Notes: generated from the letters alone by a model not told the origin. DNA of 64,000 bases from Desulfarculus sp. (GCA_003605055.1 QZKP01000057.1:1-64000); one strand, 5' to 3'. Counted from the stretch's first letter, positions 51,571-61,423 are shown. A program made the numbers and translations.

Positions 51571-51705
51571 TGATTCTGTGAAGCAGGGAGGCCCGCAGGC
51601 CCCACAGCCTGGCCTCTGCTGAATTTCTAAGCCGCCCTCGGGCCTGAGGCTTAGTTGATCCTTGTGGGTCAATAAGGATACTGGGGGGGCGCAACTTAAA
51701 ACAAG

Positions 51706-51729
51706 AAAAAGAGGCCGACCTTCACGGCC
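51706..51729 (-). terminator. Intrinsic terminator of the tRNA gene
   Basis: On the minus strand a GGCCG/CGGCC stem around a short loop is followed by TCTTTTT. It lies 20 bases beyond the 3-prime end of the tRNA. Confidence 0.65.
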
Positions 51730-51748
51730 GACCCCTTGCTACTTTCTT

Positions 51749-51825
<77 letters not shown>

Positions 51826-51970
51826 TCAAGTGTGGTGAAATATACCGTTGTGGCCAGGCCCTGTCAACCGACCGAGGGCCGCGCGCCAGGCTTGCCAGCT
51901 CGGGCGGCCTGGGATAGGATGACTGCTCGGTTGGCCTCAACTTTTGCAAGCTGAAAGAGGATGTTGTCTC

Positions 51971-53140
51971 ATGAACGTGCATGAATATCAGGCCAAGGAA
52001 ATGCTGGCCCGCTTCGGGGTGCCGGTGCCCAAGGGCGGCCTGGCCACCACCCCCCAGGAGGCGGCGGGCGTGGCCCGGGAGCTGGGCGCCCCGGCCTTCG
52101 TGGTCAAGGCCCAGGTGCACGCCGGCGGCCGCGGCAAGGCCGGCGGCGTCAAGGTGTGCAAGTCCGTGGACGAGGTGCAGGCCGCGGCCCAGGCCATCCT
52201 GGGCATGCACTTGATCAGCCACCAGACCGGCCCCGAGGGCAAGCTGGTGCGCAAGGTGTGGGTGGAGGCGGCCACGGAGATCGCCCGCGAGCTGTACGTG
52301 GCGGTGGTGCTGGACCGCGGGGCCGAGCGCCTGGCAGTGATGGCCAGCCCGGACGGCGGCATGGACATAGAGGAGGTGGCGGCCGCCACACCCGAGCGCA
52401 TTTTCAGCACCCGCATAGACCCCGGCCAGCCTCTGTGGGACTTCCAGTGCCGGCAGCTTCTCTTCGGCTGCGGCCTGGACGCGGCCCAGGTGCGCCAGGG
52501 CACGGGCCTGCTGCAGGCGCTGGTGGAGCTGGCCACGGCCAAGGACGCCACCCAGGTGGAAATCAACCCCCTGGCCGTGACCGCCCAGGGCAAGCTGGTG
52601 GCCCTGGACGCCAAGATAAACTTCGACGACTCGGGGCTGCGGCGCAACCCGGACGTGGCGGCGCTCAAGGACCCGACCGAGACCGACGAGCTGGAGCTGG
52701 CCGCCACCGAGCTGGGGCTGAACTACATCCGCCTGGAGGGCAACGTGGGCACCATGGTCAACGGCGCCGGCCTGGCCATGGCCACCATGGACGTGATCAA
52801 GATGGCCGGGGCCCAGCCGGCCAACTTCCTGGACGTGGGCGGCGGGGCCAGCGAGGAGATGATCACCAAGGGCTTTGAGATCATCCTGGACGACCCCAAG
52901 GTGGAGGCCATCCTGATCAACATCTTCGGCGGCATCCTGCGCTGCGACGTGCTGGCCGCCGGGGTGGTGGGCGCGGCCAGGAAGATGGACCTAAAGGTGC
53001 CCCTGGTGGTGCGCCTGGAGGGCACCAACGTGGCCGAGGGGCGGCGCATCCTGGATGAGAGCGGACTGAACTTCTCGGTGGCCGGCTCCATGAGCGAGGC
53101 CGCGGCCAAGGTGGCCCAGGTTCTGGAGGGCGCGGCATGA
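51971..53140 (+). CDS. sucC: Succinyl-CoA synthetase beta subunit
   Basis: The 389-residue protein has the ATP-grasp domain ([20 protein letters not shown], then [16 protein letters not shown]) and the C-terminal CoA-ligase domain ([17 protein letters not shown], then [10 protein letters not shown]). These are canonical SucC features. It makes the beta subunit of ADP-forming succinate-CoA ligase (cytoplasmic). GAAAGAGGA lies upstream of the ATG. It overlaps sucD by four bases (ATGA). Confidence 0.95.
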   Translation: MNVHEYQAKEMLARFGVPVPKGGLATTPQEAAGVARELGAPAFVVKAQVHAGGRGKAGGVKVCKSVDEVQAAAQAILGMHLISHQTGPEGKLVRKVWVEAATEIARELYVAVVLDRGAERLAVMASPDGGMDIEEVAAATPERIFSTRIDPGQPLWDFQCRQLLFGCGLDAAQVRQGTGLLQALVELATAKDATQVEINPLAVTAQGKLVALDAKINFDDSGLRRNPDVAALKDPTETDELELAATELGLNYIRLEGNVGTMVNGAGLAMATMDVIKMAGAQPANFLDVGGGASEEMITKGFEIILDDPKVEAILINIFGGILRCDVLAAGVVGAARKMDLKVPLVVRLEGTNVAEGRRILDESGLNFSVAGSMSEAAAKVAQVLEGAA

Positions 53141-54006
53141 GCATCCTGGTGAACAAGGACAGCCGCATCGTGGTGCAGGGCCTCACCGGCAAGGAAGGCA
53201 TGTTCCACGCCGAGCAGATGATCGCCTACGGCAGCAAGGTGGTGGCCGGGGTCACGCCGGGCAAGGCCGGCCAGAGCGTGCTGGGCGTGCCGGTGTTCCA
53301 CACCGTGGCCGACGCGAAGGCCGCCACCGGCGCGGACGTGAGCCTGATCTTCGTGCCCGCGGCCTTCGCGGCCGACGCGGCCTGCGAGGCCTCGGCGGCC
53401 GGGGTCGAGCTGGTGGTGGTGATCAGCGAGCACATCCCGGTGATGGACATGATAAGGGCCAAGGCCTTCCTGAACGCCCGCGGCACCCTGATGGTGGGGC
53501 CCAACTGCCCGGGCGTGATAACCCCGGGCCAGTGCAAGGTGGGCATCATGCCGGGCTACATCCACACCCCCGGCGGCGTGGGCGTGGTCAGCCGCTCGGG
53601 CACCCTCACCTACGAGGTGGTGCACCAGATCACCCAGGCCGGCCTGGGCCAGAGCACCTGCATCGGCATCGGCGGCGACCCCATCATCGGCCTGAACTTC
53701 GTGCAGCTCCTGGAGCTGTTCCGCGAGGACCCGGGCACCCAGGCGGTCTGCCTGATCGGCGAGATCGGCGGCGACGCCGAGGAAAAGGCCGCCGCGGTGG
53801 TGGCCGCGGGGTACCCCAAGCCGGTGTTCGGCTTCGTGGCCGGGCTCACCGCCCCGCCGGGCAAGCGCATGGGCCACGCCGGGGCCATCATCAGCGGGGC
53901 CAAGGGCCGGGCCCAGGACAAGCTGGCGGCCATGGAGGCGGCCGGCATCACCGTGATCCGGGCCCTGGGCGAGTTCGGGGCCACGGTGGCGTCCAAGCTG
54001 CGCTAG
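53137..54006 (+). CDS. sucD: Succinyl-CoA synthetase alpha subunit
   Basis: The 289-residue protein has the CoA-binding N-terminus ([20 protein letters not shown]), [20 protein letters not shown] and [11 protein letters not shown]. The active-site His, which is phosphorylated, is in [19 protein letters not shown] near residue 247. It completes the SucCD complex. Two tandem hairpins follow its stop. Confidence 0.95.
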   Translation: MSILVNKDSRIVVQGLTGKEGMFHAEQMIAYGSKVVAGVTPGKAGQSVLGVPVFHTVADAKAATGADVSLIFVPAAFAADAACEASAAGVELVVVISEHIPVMDMIRAKAFLNARGTLMVGPNCPGVITPGQCKVGIMPGYIHTPGGVGVVSRSGTLTYEVVHQITQAGLGQSTCIGIGGDPIIGLNFVQLLELFREDPGTQAVCLIGEIGGDAEEKAAAVVAAGYPKPVFGFVAGLTAPPGKRMGHAGAIISGAKGRAQDKLAAMEAAGITVIRALGEFGATVASKLR

Positions 54007-54009
54007 GCG

Positions 54010-54061
54010 CGCCGCTCCAAGGGAGCGGCGATGCAGGCCGGGCCGCTCGAAAAGAGCGGCC
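54010..54061 (+). terminator. Tandem hairpins after sucD
   Basis: Two perfect eight-base stems, CGCCGCTC/GAGCGGCG (54010-54030) and GGCCGCTC/GAGCGGCC (54041-54061), share almost the same arms with loops of about five bases (the second is GAAAA). Cross-pairing between them could form an alternative larger hairpin. No T-run follows, so this is a rho-assisted or processing terminator. Confidence 0.6.
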
Positions 54062-54174
54062 ACGCGGGCGGGCCGCCCCGCCGGTCCGGGATGGATTCAA
54101 GTGGCCGCGCCCGCCCCCGGGGCGCGGCCGGGAATGCGCCTGCTGCCTGGCCCCAGCGGCAAAGGAGGGTCCCC

Positions 54175-54750
54175 ATGCCCCTGAGCAAGCACGGCTACCC
54201 CCGCCCCCTGATCCTCAAGGACGGCCGCGAGGTCTGGCTGCGGCCCCTGCAGCCGGTTGAGGATGAGGCGCGCCTGTTCACGTTCCTGGGCTCCCTGAGC
54301 GACGAGGACCGCTGGTACCTGGACTTCGACGCCGTGGACCCGGAGGCGGTGCGCCGGGAGCTGCTCGAGTGCAACCCCCGCTGCGTGCTGCCCATCGTGG
54401 CCGTGGACACCCGGGACGCGGTGCTGGCCCTGGCCACCCTGCAGCGCCACCACCCCGGCGCCCGGGGGCACATCGGCCGGGTGCGGGTGACCGTGGCGCC
54501 TGCGGCGCGCGGCCAGCGCCTGGGCACCTACGTGTTCCTGGACCTGATCCAACTGGCCGTGGAGCTGGGGCTCAGGGTGCTGATGGCCCAGTTCGTGCGC
54601 GGCGTGGAGGACCAGGCCATCCGCGCCGTTCGGCGCCTGGACTTCTTCGAGCAGGCGGTGGTGCCGGACTACGCCAAGGACCCCCGGGGCAACAGCTACG
54701 ACCTGGTCATCATGCTCAAGCGCGTCCACCGCGGCTACGACGATTTCTAG
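54175..54750 (+). CDS. GNAT-family acetyltransferase
   Basis: The 191-residue protein has a GNAT core. The acetyl-CoA-binding arm is VRVTVAPAARGQRLGTYVFL (R/Q-x-x-G-x-G/A type, here RGQRLG), near residues 102-121, with a later FF segment (RLDFFEQAVVPDYAKD). The start follows AAAGGAGGG; the frame also extends upstream without a ribosome site. It lies just downstream of sucCD, so acetyl- or succinyl-transfer to a protein is a reasonable guess. Confidence 0.82.
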   Translation: MPLSKHGYPRPLILKDGREVWLRPLQPVEDEARLFTFLGSLSDEDRWYLDFDAVDPEAVRRELLECNPRCVLPIVAVDTRDAVLALATLQRHHPGARGHIGRVRVTVAPAARGQRLGTYVFLDLIQLAVELGLRVLMAQFVRGVEDQAIRAVRRLDFFEQAVVPDYAKDPRGNSYDLVIMLKRVHRGYDDF

Positions 54751-54764
54751 AGCGGGGGCCTGCC

Positions 54765-55400
54765 ATGGCTACTAGCCCGGGCCAGAGCCAGCGTCTCGCC
54801 ACCAAGCGGGGGGAGGTCTGGCTGCGCTCCGGCGCGGCCCCGGGGGAGTTGGCCGCCTGGGGCATGGACCCGGGCATCGGCCTGTTCCCCTCCTACCGCT
54901 CCCTGCTCACCAGCCGTCAGAGCCTGACCGAGGCCGCCGCCGAGCCCGGGGCCCACATCTGCCTGGCCCTGGCCGGGGGAGAGCGCATCGTGGGCTTCTG
55001 CCTGCAGCGGCCGCCGCGCCCCGGCGAGCGCTGGGCCGAGCTGCGGCCGCCGGTGATGCAGGAGGTGATGGGCGAGGTGGCCCGGGGCTGGCGGGGCCTG
55101 GGGCTCATCGAGGCCCTGCTGTCCCTGGTGGTGCTGCGGCCTGCCAATGATGAGCGCATCCTCTACATCATGGGCTACTCCTGGCACTGGGACCTGGACC
55201 ACAGCCGCAAGTCCCTGCAGCAGTACCGCGACACCATCATCCATCTGCTCACGCCCCTGGGCTTTAGGCAGTTCCCCACCAACGAGCCCAACATCTGCCT
55301 GCGCTCCGAGAACCTGTTCATGGCCCGCATCGGGGCCCAGGTGCCCCGGCGGGTGATCAAGGCCTTCCACAACCTCCTGTTCGGCATGGAGCCGGACTAG
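54765..55400 (+). CDS. Probable acyltransferase-like protein (unassigned)
   Basis: The 211-residue protein has a GNAT-like outline (WLRSGAAPGELAAWGMDPG, an ICLALAGGERIVGFCLQRP strand region, and GLGLIEALLSLVVLRPAND). The acyl-CoA binding loop is only weakly matched (RGWRGLGLIEALL). It ends with EPNICLRSENLFMARIG. I would group it with AcuA-like or GNAT proteins with low certainty. It follows the first GNAT gene by 14 bases and precedes the fusion gene by 27. Confidence 0.5.
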   Translation: MATSPGQSQRLATKRGEVWLRSGAAPGELAAWGMDPGIGLFPSYRSLLTSRQSLTEAAAEPGAHICLALAGGERIVGFCLQRPPRPGERWAELRPPVMQEVMGEVARGWRGLGLIEALLSLVVLRPANDERILYIMGYSWHWDLDHSRKSLQQYRDTIIHLLTPLGFRQFPTNEPNICLRSENLFMARIGAQVPRRVIKAFHNLLFGMEPD

Positions 55401-55427
55401 GCCCGGGCGGCGGGAAGGGAGCGGCGC

Positions 55428-57167
55428 ATGTTCCGCATACGGCGCATTTACGACGACCTGCGGGCCGTGGACCGCGAGGCCATCGCGCAGGTGCGCGCCA
55501 TATTGGCCGGGCAGTTCCCCCTGGCCCCGGCCAAGGACAGCGAGGGCCTGAGCGAACGCCTGCGCGACGCCCTGACCCACCGCCTGCGCTACGTGATCCT
55601 GGTGGCCGAAGAGCAGCGGCGGCGGGTGCTGGGCTTCGCCCTGATGGCCTACGCCCCGGACCTGAAGTTCTGCTACCTGGACTACCTGGCCACCGCCCGC
55701 CGCCTGACCGGAGGCGGCGTGGGCGGCGCCCTGTACCAGCAGGTGCGGCGCGAGGCCATCCGCCTGGAGGCGCTGGGCCTGTTCATGGAGTGCCTGCCCG
55801 ACGACCCCGCCCTGTGCCCGGACCCGGAGATGCTCAAGCAGAACCGGGCCCGCCTGAAGTTCTACGAGCGCTTCGGCGCCCGTCCCATCATCGGCACGGC
55901 CTACGAGGCGCCGGTGAACCCCGGCGACGACTGCCCGCCCTACCTGGTCTACGACCCCCTGGACCGCCCTCCCCTGCTGCCGCGCAAGATGGCGCGCAAG
56001 GTGACCCGGGCCATCCTGGAGCGCAAGTACGGCGAGCTGTGCCCTGCGGCCTACGTGGAGATGGTGGTGGCCTCGATCAAGGACGACCCGGTGCGCCTGC
56101 GGCCGCCCCGCTACACCACCGCCCGCACCCCGGCCCCCCGGCCGCGGGGGCGCGGCCTGGGGGCCATACCCCTGGTGGTCAACCGCGAGCACACCATCCA
56201 CCACGTGCGCGAGCGGGGCTACGTGCAGGCGCCGGTGCGCATCGGGGCCATCACCAAGGCGCTGGAGCGCACCAGCCTGTTCCTGCCCACCACCGCCCGG
56301 CGCTTCTCGCGAAACCACATCCTGGCCGTGCACGACCAGCGCTTCTTCAACTACCTGAAGAAAATGTGCGGCCTGCTGGGCCCCGGGGAGTCGGTCTATC
56401 CCTACGTCTTCCCCCTGCGCAACGCCGCCCGTCCGCCCAAGGAGCTGCCGGTGCGGGCCGGCTACTACTGCATAGACACCTTCACCCCGCTCAGCCGCAA
56501 CGCCTACCACGCCGCCCGCCGGGCGGTGGACTGCGCCCTCACCGCCGCCGACGCGGCGCTCAGCGGCTTCCCGGCCGCCTACGCCCTGGTGCGGCCGCCG
56601 GGGCACCACGCCGAGCGCAAGGCCTTCGGCGGCTTCTGCTACTTCAACTCGGCCGCGGTGGCCGCCCACTACCTGAGCGCCCACGGCAAGGTGGCCCTGG
56701 TGGACCTGGACTACCACCACGGCAACGGCAGCGAGGACATCTTTTATCTGCGCGGGGACGTGTTCACCGCCTCCATCCACGGCCACCCCTCCTTCGCCTA
56801 TCCCTATTTCTCCGGCTTCCGCGAAGACGACGGCGAGGGGGCCGGCGCCGGCTGCAACTACAACCTGCCCCTGCCCGAGCGGGTGGACGGGGCGGCCTAC
56901 GCCCAGGCGTTGCACAAGGTGCTGCGCCGGGTGCAGCGCTTCGGCCCCAGCTTCCTGGTGGTGGCCCTGGGCCTGGACACGGCCAAGGGCGACCCCACCG
57001 GCTCCTGGAGCCTGAGCGCGGCCGACTTCCTGGCCAACGGCCGCCTGCTGGGCGAGCTGAAGCTGCCCACCCTGGTGGTGCAGGAGGGCGGCTACTACAT
57101 CCGCTCCCTGGGGGCGAACGCGCGCAACTTCTTCCAGGGCCTGGCCCAGGCCCTGGACCTGGCCTGA
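55428..57167 (+). CDS. GNAT acetyltransferase-histone deacetylase fusion
   Basis: The 579-residue protein joins a GNAT domain (residues about 1-170, LDYLATARRLTGGGVGGALY) to a class II histone-deacetylase/acetylpolyamine amidohydrolase domain (about 230-575). The deacetylase part shows RPPGHHAERKAFGGFCYFN (catalytic His pair near 391-393), DLDYHHGNGSEDIF with zinc ligands Asp and His near 426-428, the ligand Asp in GLDTAKGDP near 514, and the catalytic Tyr in EGGYY near 555. It could both add and remove acyl groups. GGGAAGGGAGC precedes the ATG. It sits in a row with two other acyltransferase-like genes and sucCD. Confidence 0.9.
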   Translation: MFRIRRIYDDLRAVDREAIAQVRAILAGQFPLAPAKDSEGLSERLRDALTHRLRYVILVAEEQRRRVLGFALMAYAPDLKFCYLDYLATARRLTGGGVGGALYQQVRREAIRLEALGLFMECLPDDPALCPDPEMLKQNRARLKFYERFGARPIIGTAYEAPVNPGDDCPPYLVYDPLDRPPLLPRKMARKVTRAILERKYGELCPAAYVEMVVASIKDDPVRLRPPRYTTARTPAPRPRGRGLGAIPLVVNREHTIHHVRERGYVQAPVRIGAITKALERTSLFLPTTARRFSRNHILAVHDQRFFNYLKKMCGLLGPGESVYPYVFPLRNAARPPKELPVRAGYYCIDTFTPLSRNAYHAARRAVDCALTAADAALSGFPAAYALVRPPGHHAERKAFGGFCYFNSAAVAAHYLSAHGKVALVDLDYHHGNGSEDIFYLRGDVFTASIHGHPSFAYPYFSGFREDDGEGAGAGCNYNLPLPERVDGAAYAQALHKVLRRVQRFGPSFLVVALGLDTAKGDPTGSWSLSAADFLANGRLLGELKLPTLVVQEGGYYIRSLGANARNFFQGLAQALDLA

Positions 57168-57201
57168 GCCGGCGGCGGACATGGGGTACAATGCTCCTGC
57201 C

Positions 57202-58467
57202 ATGAACCACGCCTTCCCAGCGGAGAGGCCCCTGCGCGTGCTGCGGCTCATCGCCCGCCTGAACGTGGGCGGCCCGGCCCGCCACGTGGGCTGGCTCATG
57301 CAGGGCCTGGACCCTGAGACGTTCGAGCAGACCCTGGCCGTAGGCCCGGTGCCAAAGGGCGAGGACGACCTGGGCCCGGAGCTGGCCGCCGCCGGCGTCT
57401 CCTGGCTCAGCCTGCCCCGCCTGGGCCGGGACATCAGCCCCCTGGGCGACCTTATCTGCCTGGTCCAGGTGCTGGGCCTGCTCAGCCGCCTGCGGCCGCA
57501 CATCCTGGCCACCCACACCTCCAAGGCCGGCTTCGTGGGCCGGGCCGCGGCGCTCCTCTACCGTCCCTGGGCCCGGCTGCGGGGCTGGCCGCGGCTGCGC
57601 TGCGTGCACACCTTCCACGGCCACACCTTCCGCGGCTACTTCGGGCCCCTGCGCGGCCGCATCTTCCTGGGCCTGGAGCGGCTCCTGGCCCGCTGGGCCA
57701 CCTGGCGCATCGTCACCATCAGCCCCCGCCAGCGCCAGGAGATCGTGGAGGAGTACGGCGTGGGCCGGCCCGGCCAGGCGGTGGTGGTGCCCCTGGGCAT
57801 AGACCTGGACCCCTTTGCCGATCCTGCCGCGGGCCGGGCCCGCTTCCGGGCGGGCTTGCAGGCCGGCGAGGGCGAGCTGCTGGTGGGCGCGGTGGGCCGG
57901 GTGGCGGCCATCAAGAACTACGACCTGCTCTGGCAGACCGCCGCCCGCCTGCGCCAGACCGAGCCCGCGCTCTACAGCCGCTGCCGCTTCCTGCTCATCG
58001 GCGGCGGGCCGCCGGCCGAGCTAAAGCGCCTGGCGGCCGCGGCCCAGGGCCTGGGCCTGGGCGACCGGGCGCGCCTGCTGGGCAGCCGGGGCGACCGCGA
58101 AGCCTTCTTTCCCGGCTTGGACGCCCTGATCCTGACCAGCGACAACGAGGGCACGCCGGTGGCCATCCTGGAGGGCGGGGCCTGCGGCCTGCCCGTGCTG
58201 GCCACGGAGGTGGGCGGGGTGCCGGACCTGCTGGGCCAGGTGAAGGAGGACCTGGGGGACGGGCTGAAGCGCCGTGAGCGGGGCTTGACCGCGCCGGCGG
58301 GTGAGGCCGCGGCCCTGGCCCAAGGCCTGGCCTGGCTCCTGGCCCGGCCCCAGCGGGCCGCGGCCCTGGGCGCGGCGCTCCGGGCCTACGTGTGGGATAA
58401 TTACGCCAAAGAGCGCCTGGCGGCCGACATCGGCCGGCTGTACCTGACCGGCGCGGTCAAGGAGTGA
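57202..58467 (+). CDS. Glycosyltransferase family 4
   Basis: The 421-residue protein has the GT-B fold: N-terminal RLNVGGPARHVGWLMQGLD, a central VTISPRQRQEIVEEYGV, and the sugar-nucleotide region GAVGRVAAIKNYDLL and LLIGGGPPAEL with the retaining motif SDNEGTPVAILEGGACG (E-x7-E type). It transfers sugar to an envelope polysaccharide or lipid. An earlier in-frame ATG at 57181 is an alternative; neither start has a strong ribosome site. It is an outlier in the acylation block. Confidence 0.88.
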   Translation: MNHAFPAERPLRVLRLIARLNVGGPARHVGWLMQGLDPETFEQTLAVGPVPKGEDDLGPELAAAGVSWLSLPRLGRDISPLGDLICLVQVLGLLSRLRPHILATHTSKAGFVGRAAALLYRPWARLRGWPRLRCVHTFHGHTFRGYFGPLRGRIFLGLERLLARWATWRIVTISPRQRQEIVEEYGVGRPGQAVVVPLGIDLDPFADPAAGRARFRAGLQAGEGELLVGAVGRVAAIKNYDLLWQTAARLRQTEPALYSRCRFLLIGGGPPAELKRLAAAAQGLGLGDRARLLGSRGDREAFFPGLDALILTSDNEGTPVAILEGGACGLPVLATEVGGVPDLLGQVKEDLGDGLKRRERGLTAPAGEAAALAQGLAWLLARPQRAAALGAALRAYVWDNYAKERLAADIGRLYLTGAVKE

Positions 58468-58469
58468 GC

Positions 58470-59216
58470 GTGGAGCGAGAGCTAAAAGAGGTGGCGCGCA
58501 TCCTGGCCCAGAGCAAGAGCACCGTGGCCCTCACCGGGGCCGGGGCCAGCGTGGACAGCGGCATCCCCGCCTTCCGGGGGGCCCAGGGCCTGTGGGAAAA
58601 ATACGACCCCCTGGAGTACGCCAGCATCGAGGCCTTCCGGGCCGACCCGGCCAAGGTCTGGGCCATGCTCAAGGAGATGGAGGAGCTGATGCTGGCCGCC
58701 CGGCCCAACCCGGCCCACTACGCCCTGGCCGAGCTGGAGCAGATGGGCCGCCTGGACATGGTGGTCACCCAGAACATAGACGGCCTGCACCAGGCCGCCG
58801 GCTCGCGCACCGTGGTGGAGTTCCACGGCTCGGGCCGCCGCCTGGTCTGCCTGGACTGCGGCCGCCGGGTCTCCCGCGGGGAGCTGGTGCTGGGCGGGTT
58901 GCCGCCGCGCTGCGCCTGCGGCGGGGTGGTCAAGCCGGACGTGGTGTTCTTCGGCGAGCCCATCCCGGAGCGGGCCTCGCTGCTGGCCACGGCCGCGGCC
59001 CAGGGCTGCTCGGCCATGCTGGTGGTGGCCACCAGCGCGGTGGTGGCCCCGGCCAGCTACCTGCCCCTGATCGCCAAGCAGGCCGGGGCCAAGGTCATCG
59101 AGGTGAACCTGGAGCCCACCCCGCTCACCGGCCAGGTGGCCGACTACAGCCTGCTGGCCAACGCCGGGGAGCTGCTGCCCCGCCTGGTGCAGATGGTGCG
59201 CGGGCTGAGCGCCTAG
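58470..59216 (+). CDS. Sir2-family NAD-dependent protein deacylase
   Basis: The 248-residue protein has the sirtuin motifs: [28 protein letters not shown], the catalytic His in EFHGSG, and a zinc site CLDC plus CAC (C-x2-C and C-x-C). It removes acyl groups from lysine with NAD. GTG codons at 58464 and 58470 could start it; the second has AAGGAG at the right distance. Either start overlaps or nearly abuts the glycosyltransferase stop. It closes the block that starts with sucCD. Confidence 0.92.
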   Translation: MERELKEVARILAQSKSTVALTGAGASVDSGIPAFRGAQGLWEKYDPLEYASIEAFRADPAKVWAMLKEMEELMLAARPNPAHYALAELEQMGRLDMVVTQNIDGLHQAAGSRTVVEFHGSGRRLVCLDCGRRVSRGELVLGGLPPRCACGGVVKPDVVFFGEPIPERASLLATAAAQGCSAMLVVATSAVVAPASYLPLIAKQAGAKVIEVNLEPTPLTGQVADYSLLANAGELLPRLVQMVRGLSA

Positions 59217-59246
59217 GGACCGGCGGCTTACCCCCGGAAACGCAGG

Positions 59247-59272
59247 GGCGGGGATCATCCCCGTCCTTTTTA
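59247..59272 (+). terminator. Terminator after the sirtuin
   Basis: GGCGGGGAT-c-ATCCCCGTCC forms an eight- to nine-base stem around a one-base loop (real loop larger) and is followed by TTTTT. It ends the sucCD-to-sirtuin direction and separates it from convergent asnB. Confidence 0.75.
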
Positions 59273-59289
59273 ATGTGCGGCGGGCGCGG

Positions 59290-61275
59290 CTAGAGCGGCG
59301 GCAGCGCGGGCGGCCGGGGCGGGTTTTTCTGCTCGGCCAGCCAGGAGACGAACATCAGCACCGCCCACAGATGGTGGTGCCAGTCCCGCCGGCCCGAGAG
59401 GTGCTGGGCCCAGGCCCGGGCAATGGGCTCGGGCCGCAGGTAGCCCTGGGCCCTGAGCCGGGCCGGCTCCAGCAGGTCGGCCGCCCAGTCCTTGAGCGGC
59501 CCGCGCAGCCAGGCGGCCAGGGGCACGCCAAAGCCCATCTTGGGCCGCTCCACCAGCTCGGCCGGCAGCCGCTTGGTCAGCAGGTCGTACAGGGGCCGCT
59601 TGCCGCGGCCGTGGGCGACCTTCATCTCCAGGGGCAGGCGCCAGGCCAGCTCAAAGACCCGGTGGTCCAGCAGGGGGCAGCGCACCTCCAGGCTCACGGC
59701 CATGGAGGCCCGGTCCACCTTGGTCAGGATGTCGTCGGGCAAATAGCCCACGCTGTCCAGGTACATGAGCCGCGGGATCAGCCCTTGCAGGGCCGCGGGG
59801 TCGAGGTCCGGCGCGGGCGGATCCTCCGCGCCGACGACCAAGTCCTGGGGCCGCGGCCATAGGGTGAGCAGGCGCTGGTACAGCGCCAGGGGGTCGTCTA
59901 GGACCAGGCCCTCGGCCAGGCGGCTGAGATTGTCGGCCGGGTTGTGCTTGCGCAGGCGCCGGGGCAACAGCGGCCCCGCGGCCCGCAGCAGCCCCCGCCA
60001 CAGGCGCTGGTCGCCGCTGGCCAGGGCCGCGGCCCCCAGGCGGCGCAGGCCCCGGGGCAGGCGGCGGTTCAGGGCAACCAGGCGCGGGGTCCACTGGTAG
60101 CGCTCGTAGCCGCCGAATACCTCGTCGCCGCCGTCGCCGGACAGGGCCACGGTCACCTCTTGCCGGGCCAGGGCCGCCACCAGGCAGGTGGGCATCTGCG
60201 AGGAATCGGCGAAGGGCTCGTCGTAGATCACCGGCAGCTCGGGGATGATCTCCAGGGCCCGCTCCGGGGCCAGGTACAGCTCCGTGTGCTCGCTGCCCAG
60301 GCGATCTGCCACAGCCCGGGCCCAGGCCGCCTCGTCGTGGGAGGCCTGGCCGAAGCCGATGGTGAAGGTCTTGACCGGCCGGGGGCTGGCCTCCGCCATC
60401 AGGGCCGCCACCACCGAGGAGTCCAGCCCGCCCGAGAGCAGCGCGCCCAGGGGCACGTCGGAGATGAGCCGCTGGGCCACCGCCCGGCCCAGGGCCTGCT
60501 CCACGGCCGCCTGGGCCTCGGCCGGGCCGCCGGGCAGGGGGTCGGCCTGGCCGGCCAAGGCCGCCTCCAGGGCCGACCAGTAAGGCTGGGGCCGGGCCGC
60601 GGTCTCCCCCGGGGCCAGGCTCAGCCAGCAGCCTGGCGGCAGCTTGCGCAGGCCCTGGTAGATGCACCAGGGCGCGGGCACGTTGCCCTGGCGCAAATAC
60701 AGGGCCAGGGCTTGGCGGTCGATGCGGCCGGCGAAGGCCGGGTGGGCCCGCAGGGCCTTGAGCTCCGAGCCGAAAAGGAAGACCCCGTTCTGCCAGCCGT
60801 AGTACAGGGGCTTCTTGCCCAGGCGGTCCCGGGCCAGGCTCAGGCGGCGCTGGCGCCGGTCCCACAGGGCCAGGGCGAACATGCCCGCCGCGGCCCGCAG
60901 GGCCCGCGCCAGGCCCCAGCGGGCCACGGCCTCCAGGAGCACCTCGGTGTCCGAGTGCCCGCGCCAGGCCCCGGCCAGGGCCGGCTCCTGGGCCTCCAGC
61001 TCCCTTTTAATCTCCAGGTGGTTGTATATCTCGCCGTTGTAGATCAGCACCCAGCGGCCGTCGTGGCTGAGCATGGGCTGGGCCCCCTGGGGCGAGAGGT
61101 CCAGGATGGACAGGCGGCGGTGGCCCAGGGCCAGGCCCGCGGCGGGCTCGGCCCAGGCCCCGCGGTCGTCCGGGCCTCGGCGGGCCAGGGCCGCGCACAT
61201 GGGCTCCACCCGGGCCAGAAGCTCCTCCCGGCCCAGCCGCCCGCCGCCCTGCATGAAGCCCGCGATGCCGCACAT
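59290..61275 (-). CDS. asnB: Asparagine synthase (glutamine-hydrolysing) type amidotransferase
   Basis: The 661-residue protein starts with the processed Cys of the class II glutaminase (MCGIAGFMQGG) and shows RRGPDDRG, GHRRLSILDLS and YNGEIYNH. The C-terminal synthetase domain has the PP-loop LLSGGLDSSVVAALM, the region around DEVFGGYERY and LEVRCPLLDHRV. It makes asparagine or amidates a sugar or antibiotic substrate. The start is set at MCGIAGF because Cys2 must be N-terminal after processing. It is divergent from the membrane gene at 61424. Confidence 0.92.
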   Translation of the reverse strand: MCGIAGFMQGGGRLGREELLARVEPMCAALARRGPDDRGAWAEPAAGLALGHRRLSILDLSPQGAQPMLSHDGRWVLIYNGEIYNHLEIKRELEAQEPALAGAWRGHSDTEVLLEAVARWGLARALRAAAGMFALALWDRRQRRLSLARDRLGKKPLYYGWQNGVFLFGSELKALRAHPAFAGRIDRQALALYLRQGNVPAPWCIYQGLRKLPPGCWLSLAPGETAARPQPYWSALEAALAGQADPLPGGPAEAQAAVEQALGRAVAQRLISDVPLGALLSGGLDSSVVAALMAEASPRPVKTFTIGFGQASHDEAAWARAVADRLGSEHTELYLAPERALEIIPELPVIYDEPFADSSQMPTCLVAALARQEVTVALSGDGGDEVFGGYERYQWTPRLVALNRRLPRGLRRLGAAALASGDQRLWRGLLRAAGPLLPRRLRKHNPADNLSRLAEGLVLDDPLALYQRLLTLWPRPQDLVVGAEDPPAPDLDPAALQGLIPRLMYLDSVGYLPDDILTKVDRASMAVSLEVRCPLLDHRVFELAWRLPLEMKVAHGRGKRPLYDLLTKRLPAELVERPKMGFGVPLAAWLRGPLKDWAADLLEPARLRAQGYLRPEPIARAWAQHLSGRRDWHHHLWAVLMFVSWLAEQKNPPRPPALPPL

Positions 61276-61423
61276 GCCCCGCCCCCTTTGGCGGCGCCGC
61301 CGCCGCCTGCCAAGCTTATAGCCCAAACGCCCGGCCAAGTCCAATGGCCGGGGCGGGGGGCGCTATTGCCTGGCCCCATTGAAGTGTGCGAACATAACGT
61401 TTTGAAATACCTGAGGAGGTTCC

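Noticed and set aside
51571-51748. Short repeats between the peptidase and tRNA genes as an attachment site or CRISPR
   Set aside because: Only simple hairpins such as TAAGCC/GGCTTA are present. There is no integrase, no repeat-spacer pattern and no duplicated tRNA end.
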